Part shown: positions 15,351 to 22,540 of the stretch, one piece after another | Numbering within the stretch: position 1 is the stretch's first letter | Layout of the letters: every line of letters starts with the position of its first letter | Assembly (NCBI GenBank): GCA_034669525.1 | Contig: JAXDNH010000050.1 | Span: 1 to 22,540, forward strand | Source: JAFASC01 sp034669525 | Lineage (GTDB): Bacteria > Pseudomonadota > Alphaproteobacteria > Rhizobiales > Beijerinckiaceae | DNA length: 22,540 nucleotides | Direction of reading: 5' to 3' | Made by a program: the position numbers and the translations under genes | Notes under the pieces: generated by a model | The model's database searches: none | What the model saw: the letters and a program-made list of their open reading frames with translations, nothing else | Told to the model about the DNA's origin: nothing

Positions 15351-16628
15351 GTGCGCGGCTTTTTTCGCGCAGGGCCGTGGAGGTCTTGTTTGCCGGTCCA
15401 CCCCGCCCCTGCGTGCGGCGAGTTCAAGCTCGCTCTGGCCCTCGCTTGCGCGATCGCGCTCGCCGCCTGCTCGACGGGCGGCGGCCGCCGCATGACACAG
15501 CAGCAGAGCGACGAATTCCTTGGCTCCCCGACAAGCCCGGTCGAAAACCAGCCCCTCGGCGGGCCTGCGGCGTCCGGAGATCAGATCGGCAGCGGTCCAA
15601 CTCGCGTTGGCCTCATCGTTCCGCTGACACAGGCTTCGGGCCCGAGCCTTGTCGGCACCTCTTTGCGCAACGCCGCCGAACTCGCCGTCATTGAATCGGG
15701 CGCAAACGACATCACAGTGCTGATCAAGGACGATCATTCGACGCCCGACGGAGCGCGCAGCGCCGCCCAGGCCGCGGTCGGCGAAGGCGCCGAGCTTCTG
15801 ATCGGCCCCCTCTTTGCGCCGGATGTGCGTGAGACGGGTCGCGTCGCGCGTAGCGCCGGAAAGCCGGTCATCGCCTTCTCGACCGACACATCCACGGCGA
15901 CGCGCGGCGTCTATCTCTTGTCATTCCTGGTCGAAAGCTATGTCGACCGGATCGTCGACTTCGCTGCCTCCAAGGGCAAGAGGTCGATCGCGGCCCTGGT
16001 ACCGCAGAACGATTACGGCAATGTCGCGCTCGCGGAATTCCAGCAGATCGCCGCAAAACGCGGCTTACGCGTCATGGCGATCGAACGCTATACGCCCTCT
16101 GGCCTCGCCGCCTCGGTGCAGAAGATCGCCGCGCTCGGCGGGCAGATCGATACGCTGTTCATTCCGGAGCAGGCCGAAGCGATGAGTGGCGTTTCCCAGC
16201 AGCTGGCCGCCGCGGGAGTTGATCCGGCGAAAGTGCAGTTGCTTGGTACCGGTCTCTGGAATGACGCGCGCGTCCTTAAATTGCCGGCGCTGCAGGGCGC
16301 CTGGTTCGCGGCACCGGAGAACGGCGGCTTCAATCAATTCGCCGAACGCTATCGCGCCAAATTCGGCAGCGATCCCACGCGCATCGCGACGCTCGCCTAT
16401 GACGCGACGATGCTCGCCGCCGCGCTGGCGCGCAGCCAGGGCCCGCAACGCTATTCCGACGGCGTGCTGACCAACCCATCCGGCTTCAACGGCGCCGATG
16501 GCGTCTTCCGCTTCCGGGCCGACGGACAGAACGAGCGCGGACTGTCCGTTCTGCAGATCAACAACGGCGCAACGACCGTGGTTTCGCCCGCCCCGCGCTC
16601 CTTCGCCGGCGCACCCGACGGAACTTAA
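15351..16628 (+). CDS. LpoA-like penicillin-binding protein activator / periplasmic binding lipoprotein
   Basis: A 425-residue lipoprotein with the leucine-binding-type periplasmic fold (Peripla_BP_6). The lipobox is LAAC with Cys40, followed by STGGG, so the mature protein is lipid-anchored. Characteristic parts are VGLIVPLTQASGPS, IKDDHSTPDGARSAAQAAV, GPLFAPDV, FSTDTSTATRGVYLLSF and ALVPQNDYGN. Alphaproteobacterial members are named penicillin-binding protein activators because the C-terminal domain resembles E. coli LpoA; whether they activate a peptidoglycan synthase is unproven. Position next to rsmI-yraN matches E. coli, where lpoA is divergent from rsmI and yraN is adjacent. GTG at 15351 gives a long, odd N-region; ATG at 15332 in another frame reads MFSARKGARLFSRRA, so a frameshift near the start is possible. 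Confidence 0.8.
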   Translation: MRGFFRAGPWRSCLPVHPAPACGEFKLALALACAIALAACSTGGGRRMTQQQSDEFLGSPTSPVENQPLGGPAASGDQIGSGPTRVGLIVPLTQASGPSLVGTSLRNAAELAVIESGANDITVLIKDDHSTPDGARSAAQAAVGEGAELLIGPLFAPDVRETGRVARSAGKPVIAFSTDTSTATRGVYLLSFLVESYVDRIVDFAASKGKRSIAALVPQNDYGNVALAEFQQIAAKRGLRVMAIERYTPSGLAASVQKIAALGGQIDTLFIPEQAEAMSGVSQQLAAAGVDPAKVQLLGTGLWNDARVLKLPALQGAWFAAPENGGFNQFAERYRAKFGSDPTRIATLAYDATMLAAALARSQGPQRYSDGVLTNPSGFNGADGVFRFRADGQNERGLSVLQINNGATTVVSPAPRSFAGAPDGT

Positions 16629-16660
16629 CGGCTTCACAGATCTCAACCAGGAGAAAACAC

Positions 16661-16891
16661 ATGCGTAAATTGATCTTCCTTGCCGGGCTCGCGCTCTTCG
16701 CTGCTTCGCCCGCCTTCGCACAGTTCGAAGGCGGCGTGAACGGCCTCGGCGACGCGCGGCAAATCAACATGCCGACCTCGCAAGTATGGGGAGGACAGCC
16801 GCAAGTCGCTCCGGCGGCCGCGGCAGAGGAAGACGAGGCGCCTGCGCCTGTCGCTCCGGTCAAGACGAAGAAGAAGACCGCGCGCCACTAA
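16661..16891 (+). CDS. Small secreted protein of unknown function
   Basis: A 76-residue protein with a clear Sec signal peptide, MRKLIFLAGLALFAASPAFA, cleaved after AFA to leave about 56 residues. The mature part is low complexity: a short QFEGGVNGLGDARQINMPTS head, an Ala/Pro/Glu stretch, and a basic tail KTKKKTARH. CAGGAG about nine bases before the ATG supports translation. It starts 32 bases after the LpoA-like gene on the same strand, so both are probably transcribed together, and a hairpin follows. No domain is recognised. A role in the cell envelope is only suggested by export and neighbour. Confidence 0.75.
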   Translation: MRKLIFLAGLALFAASPAFAQFEGGVNGLGDARQINMPTSQVWGGQPQVAPAAAAEEDEAPAPVAPVKTKKKTARH

Positions 16892-16913
16892 GCCAAGCGG
16901 CACCATCAAGCGG

Positions 16914-16942
16914 CGCGCGATTCAAATGTGAATCGCGCGTTT
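16914..16942 (+). terminator. Perfect 11-bp hairpin at convergent gene ends
   Basis: CGCGCGATTCA and TGAATCGCGCG form a perfect 11-base stem around the loop AATG, followed on the plus strand by TTTCTCC. It sits 22 bases after the small secreted protein gene and is a plausible intrinsic terminator for it, although the T-run is short. The lpd stop codon on the opposite strand lies inside the left arm, so it may also close lpd transcription from the other side, where no T-run follows. Confidence 0.6.
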
Positions 16943-18334
16943 CTCCACCGCCATCGCGGCTTCCTTCACCGCTTCCGACATGGTCGGATGCGCGTGGCAG
17001 GTGCGCGCCAGATCTTCGGATGAGCCACCGAATTCCATGAGCACCGTCGCCTCGGCGATGAGTTCACCCGCGCCGGCGCCTACGATATGCACGCCGAGAA
17101 CGCGATCGGTCTCGGCGTCTGCCAATACCTTCACGAAGCCCTCGGTATGACGCATGGAGCGTGCGCGGCCGTTCGCGGTGAAAGGGAATTTGCCGACATT
17201 GTAGCGCATGCCGCGCTCCTTCAGCTCTTCTTCGGTCGCACCGACGGCGGCGATTTCTGGCATCGTGTAGACGACAGCGGGAATGGCTTCGTAATTTACG
17301 TGCCCTGCCTGTCCGGCGAGGATTTCCGCAACAGCAATACCTTCGTCTTCCGCTTTGTGTGCGAGCATCGGTCCGCGCACGACGTCGCCGATCGCATAGA
17401 TGCCTGGAATGCTCGTCGCGAAATGCTCGTCGAGCGGAACACGGCCGCGATCCAGGGTAATGCCGAGTTCTTCGAGCCCTAGTCCGTCTGTGTAAGGCAC
17501 ACGTCCGGTCGCGATGAGCACCTTCTCGGCATCGATTGTCTGCGCGTCGCCGCCCGCGACAGGTTCAAAGGTGACGCTCGCGCCTTTGCCGTTCTTCGCG
17601 ACGCCGGTCATCTTGCTCGACAGGTGGAACTTGAAACCCTGCTTCTCCAGCATGCTCTGGAACTGCCTGCAAACTTCGAGATCCATCCCGGGGAGGATGC
17701 GCTCGAGAAACTCGATGACGATGACCTCGGCGCCGAGGCGTCGCCACACCGAACCGAGCTCGAGGCCGATGATGCCGGCGCCGACGACAACCAGCGTTTT
17801 CGGCACGGCAGCAAATTCCAGCGCACCGGTGGAGGAGACGATCGTCCTCTCGTCGATTTCGATCGTCTTGCCGTCCTTGTCACGCAGTTTCGCGACCTCG
17901 GAGCCGGTGGCAATTACGATGTTCTTGGTCTCGAGCGTCTGCTTCTTGCCGTCCTCGGATGTCACCTCCACCTTGCCCGGCGCGGTGATGCGGCCGACCC
18001 CGATGAAGGCATCGACCTTGTTCTTCTTGAACAGGAACGCGACGCCGTTGACATTAGCGGCGACAGTATCCGCCTTGTGTTTCATCATCGCCGGCAAATC
18101 GAGCTTCGGCGCGCCGGTGACGACGCCGAGAGCCGCAAGGCTATGCCCGGCTTCCTCGAACATGTCCGAGGCATAGAGTAGCGCCTTCGAGGGGATGCAG
18201 CCTATATTCAGGCAGGTGCCACCATATGTCTTCCATTTCTCGACGACGGCGACGCGCATCCCGAGCTGCGCGGCGCGGATCGCGCAGACATAGCCGCCAG
18301 GACCGGTGCCGATGACGATGAGATCGTAAGACAT
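16922..18334 (-). CDS. lpdA: Dihydrolipoyl dehydrogenase (E3)
   Basis: A 470-residue FAD enzyme that reoxidises the dihydrolipoyl groups of 2-oxo acid dehydrogenase complexes, passing electrons to NAD+. N-terminal FAD-binding VIGTGPGGYVCAIRAAQLG, redox-active disulphide Cys41/Cys46 in GGTCLNIGCIPSK, NAD-binding VVGAGIIGLELGSVWRRLGA and FAD-binding YAIGDVVRGPMLAHKAEDEG all appear. The C-terminal catalytic pair is His449 and Glu454 in HAHPTMSEAV. ATG at 18334 is preceded by GGAAG. It is the last gene of the sucA-sucB-MAPEG-lpd cluster, 107 bases after the MAPEG gene, and most likely serves the 2-oxoglutarate dehydrogenase complex encoded there. Confidence 0.97.
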   Translation of the reverse strand: MSYDLIVIGTGPGGYVCAIRAAQLGMRVAVVEKWKTYGGTCLNIGCIPSKALLYASDMFEEAGHSLAALGVVTGAPKLDLPAMMKHKADTVAANVNGVAFLFKKNKVDAFIGVGRITAPGKVEVTSEDGKKQTLETKNIVIATGSEVAKLRDKDGKTIEIDERTIVSSTGALEFAAVPKTLVVVGAGIIGLELGSVWRRLGAEVIVIEFLERILPGMDLEVCRQFQSMLEKQGFKFHLSSKMTGVAKNGKGASVTFEPVAGGDAQTIDAEKVLIATGRVPYTDGLGLEELGITLDRGRVPLDEHFATSIPGIYAIGDVVRGPMLAHKAEDEGIAVAEILAGQAGHVNYEAIPAVVYTMPEIAAVGATEEELKERGMRYNVGKFPFTANGRARSMRHTEGFVKVLADAETDRVLGVHIVGAGAGELIAEATVLMEFGGSSEDLARTCHAHPTMSEAVKEAAMAVEKRAIHI

Positions 18335-18441
18335 GAGCTTCCGTGTTCAGAGCAGCGCCAATGCCTAGCCTCCACGCACGCGCAGAGCCTGGCCGCCTCG
18401 CGCAAGATAGTAAGCGATCGGAGCAGTTACAAACGGCACAT

Positions 18442-18834
18442 TCAACCGAGCAGGCGCACCAACATCATGATCAATCCAACGATCGACGCGGCCCAAAGCA
18501 GCGTGCGCACGACAGAGACGCCCGCAGCATAGACGATCAGATAAAGAACGCGCGCGGCGAGATAGATTTCTGCGCCGATCTCGCCGACGCCGCCGGTCTT
18601 GCCGGAGAGGACTAGCGCCAGTGCGAGCCCCACGAACACGGGGTAGGTCTCCAGTAGATTTCTGAGCGCACGACTCGTGCGTCCCGCATAGAGGCTGCGC
18701 GGCTGGCGGCCTTCATCCCGCGAAGACATCGCATAGGGAAGGCCGAGCTCGCTCGAGGACGACGCCGCCTGCAAAATGATATGCAGTAGGACGAGCACAA
18801 CGCTCCATCCAAGAAGTTTCAGTTCCAGCGGCAT
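18442..18834 (-). CDS. MAPEG family membrane protein
   Basis: A 130-residue integral membrane protein of the MAPEG family (membrane-associated proteins in eicosanoid and glutathione metabolism). Hydrophobic segments are at about residues 4-23, 62-80, 85-107 and 108-128, giving four helices. The family signature appears in the loop after the first helix: RTSRALRNLLETYPVFVGLA, with the Arg, Asn, Glu and Pro positions that bind glutathione in characterised members. Bacterial homologues are mostly uncharacterised, so glutathione transferase or peroxidase activity is only possible. It lies between sucB and lpd on the same strand, 23 bases after sucB, and is probably co-transcribed with them. Confidence 0.85.
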   Translation of the reverse strand: MPLELKLLGWSVVLVLLHIILQAASSSSELGLPYAMSSRDEGRQPRSLYAGRTSRALRNLLETYPVFVGLALALVLSGKTGGVGEIGAEIYLAARVLYLIVYAAGVSVVRTLLWAASIVGLIMMLVRLLG

Positions 18835-18857
18835 GATAGATCCCCAGCTAGCAGGAT

Positions 18858-20132
18858 TTACAGATCGAGCACGAGCCGCGCGGGATCCTCAAGCGCTTCC
18901 TTCACACGCACTAGGAAGGTAACAGCTTCCTTGCCGTCGACGACTCGGTGATCGTAGGAGAGCGCGAGATACATCATGGGGCGTATTTCGATCTTCCCGC
19001 CAACGGCCATCGGCCGCTCCTGGATTTTGTGCATGCCGAGAATGCCGGATTGCGGCGCGTTGAGGATCGGCGTCGACATGAGTGAGCCGTAGACGCCGCC
19101 GTTTGAAATCGTGAACGTGCCGCCCTGCATCTCCTCGATCTTCAGCTGGCCGTCGCGGGCGCGGCGACCGAAATCGGCGATCGCTCTTTCGACTTCGGCG
19201 ACGGATTTGCGATCGGCGTCGCGCACCACCGGCACGACCAGTCCTTTGTTCGTGCCGACCGCGACCCCGATATGACAGAAATTTTTGTAGACGATATCGG
19301 TCCCGTCGATTTCCGCATTGACGTTCGGTACCTCTTTAAGCGCCTGCGTGCAGGCTTTGACGAAGAAGCCCATGAACCCGAGCTTCACGCCATGCTTTTT
19401 CTCGAAAATATCCTTGTAATGGCTGCGCAGCTCCATGACGCCGCTCATATCAACCTCGTTAAAGGTCGTGAGCATCGCGGCGGTGTTCTGCGCTTCTTTC
19501 AGCCGGCGGGCGATCGTCTGACGCAGCTTCGTCATGCGTACGCGCTCTTCGCGCGGCTCATCGTCGGGGACGGAGGGCGGCCGCACTTGCGTCGGCGCGG
19601 CCTGCGTCCTCGTTAATGCCTGACCGCTTTGAGGGGTGAAGGCCAGCACGTCACCTTTCAGCACCTGCCCGCGTTTGCCCGATCCGACAACGGCTTCCGT
19701 ATCGATGCTACGCTCGGCGGCAATTTTCGCTGCCGATGGCGCAGGCGGCATTTGCGTCGGCGCGCTTTGTGTTTGCGAGCCGCCGTTCGTCGCCGCGGCC
19801 GCAGCGCGCGAGACCGGCGCCTGTTTCGGGGCGCTCGCAGGAGGCGCCGCCGCTTTGGCTCCGCTTCTCGCCGGAGCGGCTGCCGCGCCCGCGCCGCCGT
19901 CGCTGATCTGGCCGAGCAGGGCTCCCGGCGTGACCGTCTCGCCGTCCTTCGCGGTAATCTCGGCCAGCACGCCCGCCGAAGGTGCGTTCACTTCGAGCGT
20001 CACTTTGTCCGTCTCGAGTTCGACCAGCGGCTCGTCGGCCTTTACGGCGTCACCGGGCTTCTTGAACCACTTGCCGATAGTCGCTTCGGTAACCGATTCG
20101 CCGAGAGTGGGTACGCGGATTTCTGTGGCCAT
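18858..20132 (-). CDS. sucB: Dihydrolipoyllysine succinyltransferase (E2 of 2-oxoglutarate dehydrogenase)
   Basis: A 424-residue E2 component that transfers succinyl groups from lipoamide to CoA. The N-terminal lipoyl domain has Lys43 in ELETDKVTLEV as the lipoylation site. An Ala/Pro-rich linker follows, then the peripheral subunit-binding domain (about residues 130-168, SAAKIAAERSIDTEAVVGSG), a second linker, and the catalytic domain. The active-site motif near the C terminus is YDHRVVDGKEA, with His395 and Asp399. FNEVDMSGVMELRSHYKDIF is characteristic of SucB rather than the pyruvate E2. The start is ATG at 20132. It follows sucA by 53 bases and provides the structural core for E1 and E3. 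Confidence 0.96.
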   Translation of the reverse strand: MATEIRVPTLGESVTEATIGKWFKKPGDAVKADEPLVELETDKVTLEVNAPSAGVLAEITAKDGETVTPGALLGQISDGGAGAAAAPARSGAKAAAPPASAPKQAPVSRAAAAATNGGSQTQSAPTQMPPAPSAAKIAAERSIDTEAVVGSGKRGQVLKGDVLAFTPQSGQALTRTQAAPTQVRPPSVPDDEPREERVRMTKLRQTIARRLKEAQNTAAMLTTFNEVDMSGVMELRSHYKDIFEKKHGVKLGFMGFFVKACTQALKEVPNVNAEIDGTDIVYKNFCHIGVAVGTNKGLVVPVVRDADRKSVAEVERAIADFGRRARDGQLKIEEMQGGTFTISNGGVYGSLMSTPILNAPQSGILGMHKIQERPMAVGGKIEIRPMMYLALSYDHRVVDGKEAVTFLVRVKEALEDPARLVLDL

Positions 20133-20185
20133 TGCCCATCACTTCGCCGCTGATGCAGCTATTCGAGAGGAAGAGGTACGCAGCC

Positions 20186-22540
20186 TCACACCGCGTAAGC
20201 CTCGTCAAGAAACGCTTTCAACTGCGCAAGGTGTTTCGACATCACGCCGGTGGCCGTCGCCGCCGAGGCCGCGCGTCCAACGTAATGCGGACGCTGACCT
20301 TTCCGTCCAAGCTGGCTGAAAACCCATTCGAGGTACGGCTCGACCGAAGACCACGCGCCCATATTCTTCGGCTCTTCTTGGCACCAGACGATATCCGCGT
20401 TTTTGAAGCGCGAGAGTTCGGTGACAAGCGCCTTCAGCGGGAAGGGATAGAGCTGTTCGACCCGCATCAGGTAGACGTCGTTGACGTCCCGCTTTTCTCG
20501 CTCTTCGTAGAGATCGTAATAGACCTTGCCGGAGCAGAGCACGACGCGCTTAATCTTCTCGTTGTCGACGAGCCTGATCTTCTCGCTCTTCAGATATTCC
20601 GCGTCGTCCCACAAAACGCGATGGAAAGACGTTCCGATCGCCATCTCCTCGAGACGCGATACCGCCCGCTTGTGGCGCAGCAGCGATTTTGGCGTCATCA
20701 GGATGAGCGGCTTGCGGATATCGCGCTTCAGCTGCCGCCGCAAAATGTGGAAGTAATTCGCCGGCGTCGTGCAATTTGCGACCTGCATATTGTCCTCGGC
20801 GCACATCTGCAGATACCGCTCTAGCCGCGCGGAGGAATGTTCCGGCCCCTGCCCTTCATAGCCGTGCGGCAACAGGCACACGAGCCCGGACATGCGCAGC
20901 CACTTGCGTTCGCCCGACGAGATGAACTGGTCGAACACGACCTGCGCACCGTTGGCGAAATCGCCGAATTGCGCTTCCCATAGCGTCAGCGCATTCGGCT
21001 CGGCGAGCGAATAGCCGTACTCGAAGCCAAGCACGGCTTCTTCCGACAGCATGGAGTTGATGACCTCAAAGCGGCCCTGTCCGTCGCGAACATTGTTGAG
21101 TGGGACGTAGCGCGCTTCCGTCTCCTGGTCGATGAGCACCGAGTGGCGCTGCGAGAAGGTGCCGCGCTCGCTGTCCTGTCCCGACAGGCGCACGCGATGG
21201 CCTTCATCGACGAGCGAAGCGAAGGCGAGCGCCTCGCCGAGCGCCCAGTCGATGCCCTCGCCGCTCTCGATCGACTTGCGTCGGTTGTCAAGGAAGCGGC
21301 GGATCGTCTTGTGCAGATTGAAATCGTCGGGAACCTCATTGAGGCGCAGCCCGATTTCTTTCAGCCTGTCAAAATCGACGCCGGTTTGACCGCGCCGTGC
21401 CTCTTCTGTCTCGTTCGCCGGCCGCAATCCGGCCCAGCGGCCATCGAGCCAGTCCGCCTTATTGGGCTTGTAAGATTGTCCGGCCTCGTATTCCTCCTCG
21501 AGGTGCTTGCGCCACCCGGCAACGGCTTTGTCGACCTCGGCCTGCGTGACGATGTTTTCGCTGACGAGCTTCTCCGAATAAAGTTGAAACGTTGTCGGAT
21601 GCGCCCGTACCTTCTTGTACATCAAAGGCTGCGTGAAGCTCGGCTCATCGCCTTCGTTATGGCCGAAGCGGCGATAGCACCACATGTCGATAACGACCGG
21701 CTTCTGGAATTTCTGGCGAAACTCCGTCGCCACCTTTGCCACGAAGACGACGGCTTCGGGATCGTCACCGTTGACATGGAAAATCGGAGCCTCAACCATC
21801 TTCGCCACATCGGACGGATAGGGCGAGGAACGCGAGTAACGCGGGTAGGTCGTAAAGCCGATCTGATTGTTGATGATGAAATGCACCGAGCCGCCGGTGC
21901 GGTGTCCTTTCAGCCCCGACAAACCGAAACATTCGGCGACGACACCCTGGCCTGCAAAAGCCGCATCGCCATGGATGAGCAGGGGCAGGACAATGCCGCG
22001 TTCTTCAGTATTGCAACCATACTGATCCTGCTTGGCGCGCACCTTCCCGAGCACGACCGGATCGACGATTTCGAGATGCGAGGGATTCGCGGTCAGCGAC
22101 AGATGCACTTTGTTGTTGTCGAACTCGCGATCGGATGAAGCGCCGAGGTGGTACTTCACGTCGCCGGAGCCTTCCACCGCCTCGGGCACGAAGGAGCCGC
22201 CTTTGAACTCGTGGAACAGCGCGCGATGCGGCTTGCCCATGACCTGGGAGAGCACGTTAAGGCGCCCGCGATGCGCCATGCCAACGATGATTTCCTTCGT
22301 GCCCAGCGCGCCGCCGCGCTTGATGATCTGTTCGAGCGCCGGGATCAGGGATTCGGCGCCATCGAGGCCGAAGCGCTTGGTGCCGGTGAATTTGATATCG
22401 CAGAATTTTTCGAAGCCTTCGGCCTCGACCAGTTTCATCAGGATGGCGCGACGGCCCTCGCGGGTGAAACTGATTTCCTTGTCCGGGCCCTCGATGCGCT
22501 CCTGGATCCAGCCCTTCTGCGCGGCGTTGGTGATGTGCAT
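20186..22540 (-). CDS. sucA: 2-oxoglutarate dehydrogenase E1, N-terminal part outside window
   Basis: This is the thiamine-diphosphate-dependent E1, which decarboxylates 2-oxoglutarate and succinylates the lipoyl arm of SucB. 784 residues are in the window against roughly 985 for the family, so about 200 N-terminal residues lie to the right; the ATG at 22540 is only an internal methionine. Landmarks are GMAHRGRLNVLSQVMGKPHR, the thiamine-binding HGDAAFAGQGVVAE with INNQIGFTT, then CYRRFGHNEGDEPSFTQPLM, and late LPHGYEGQGPEHSSARLERY. The C terminus, LAQLKAFLDEAYAV, is the usual end. It is the first visible gene of the cluster; sucC and sucD may lie upstream, as is common in alphaproteobacteria. 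Confidence 0.97.
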   Translation of the reverse strand: MHITNAAQKGWIQERIEGPDKEISFTREGRRAILMKLVEAEGFEKFCDIKFTGTKRFGLDGAESLIPALEQIIKRGGALGTKEIIVGMAHRGRLNVLSQVMGKPHRALFHEFKGGSFVPEAVEGSGDVKYHLGASSDREFDNNKVHLSLTANPSHLEIVDPVVLGKVRAKQDQYGCNTEERGIVLPLLIHGDAAFAGQGVVAECFGLSGLKGHRTGGSVHFIINNQIGFTTYPRYSRSSPYPSDVAKMVEAPIFHVNGDDPEAVVFVAKVATEFRQKFQKPVVIDMWCYRRFGHNEGDEPSFTQPLMYKKVRAHPTTFQLYSEKLVSENIVTQAEVDKAVAGWRKHLEEEYEAGQSYKPNKADWLDGRWAGLRPANETEEARRGQTGVDFDRLKEIGLRLNEVPDDFNLHKTIRRFLDNRRKSIESGEGIDWALGEALAFASLVDEGHRVRLSGQDSERGTFSQRHSVLIDQETEARYVPLNNVRDGQGRFEVINSMLSEEAVLGFEYGYSLAEPNALTLWEAQFGDFANGAQVVFDQFISSGERKWLRMSGLVCLLPHGYEGQGPEHSSARLERYLQMCAEDNMQVANCTTPANYFHILRRQLKRDIRKPLILMTPKSLLRHKRAVSRLEEMAIGTSFHRVLWDDAEYLKSEKIRLVDNEKIKRVVLCSGKVYYDLYEEREKRDVNDVYLMRVEQLYPFPLKALVTELSRFKNADIVWCQEEPKNMGAWSSVEPYLEWVFSQLGRKGQRPHYVGRAASAATATGVMSKHLAQLKAFLDEAYAV

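Noticed and set aside
21143..22138. Plus-strand open frame opposite sucA
   Set aside because: sucA is unmistakable here; the frame has shadow composition and no start context.

Overview
The window looks like chromosome of a GC-rich alphaproteobacterium, probably of the Hyphomicrobiales (Bradyrhizobium/Xanthobacteraceae-like). This is inferred from the sucA-sucB-...-lpd cluster with its own E3, the rsmI-yraN pair beside an LpoA-like lipoprotein, a Bradyrhizobium-type phosphoenolpyruvate carboxylase, and the strong G/C third-position bias of most genes. No species-level marker is present.

Left end (1-2058): accessory DNA. An IS1595/ISXO2-type transposase, cut by the window edge, is followed three bases later by a less GC-rich gene for a membrane-anchored protein of unknown function, a likely passenger gene. 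Then comes about 570 bp of gene debris, including a minus-strand reading frame apparently broken at a run of seven G.

2059-5074: a plus-strand class 3 lipase, then a minus-strand pair running right to left: an exported cyclase-family (kynurenine-formamidase-like) metal hydrolase and an exported sugar-type periplasmic binding protein.

5320-11326: five-enzyme metabolism on the minus strand is completed by four consecutive genes: a D-threonine aldolase/D-serine dehydratase-like PLP enzyme, full-length phosphoenolpyruvate carboxylase (anaplerotic oxaloacetate supply), a zinc-free medium-chain reductase and an enoyl-CoA hydratase. The last three lie 66 and 97 bp apart.

11327-13900: a patchy region with a cluster of short inverted repeats, a cytochrome c remnant, an intact aldo/keto reductase, a conserved 182-residue protein of unknown function, and the C-terminal half of an HxlR-type regulator. 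It appears to have gained and lost genes.

13901-16891: yraN and rsmI overlap by ATGA on the minus strand. Divergent from them are an LpoA-like lipoprotein and a small secreted protein. The rsmI/LpoA intergenic region holds a 28-bp imperfect palindrome.

16914-22540: the 2-oxoglutarate dehydrogenase cluster, transcribed right to left as sucA (5' end outside the window), sucB, a MAPEG-family membrane protein and lpd. It supplies E1, E2 and E3 of the TCA-cycle complex; a perfect 11-bp hairpin spans the lpd stop codon. I found no CRISPR array, tRNA or rRNA, and no clear evidence of a wholly new system. The best candidates for follow-up are the IS passenger protein, the frameshifted gene at 1577-1829, the palindrome cluster at 11446-11529 and the rsmI/LpoA palindrome.
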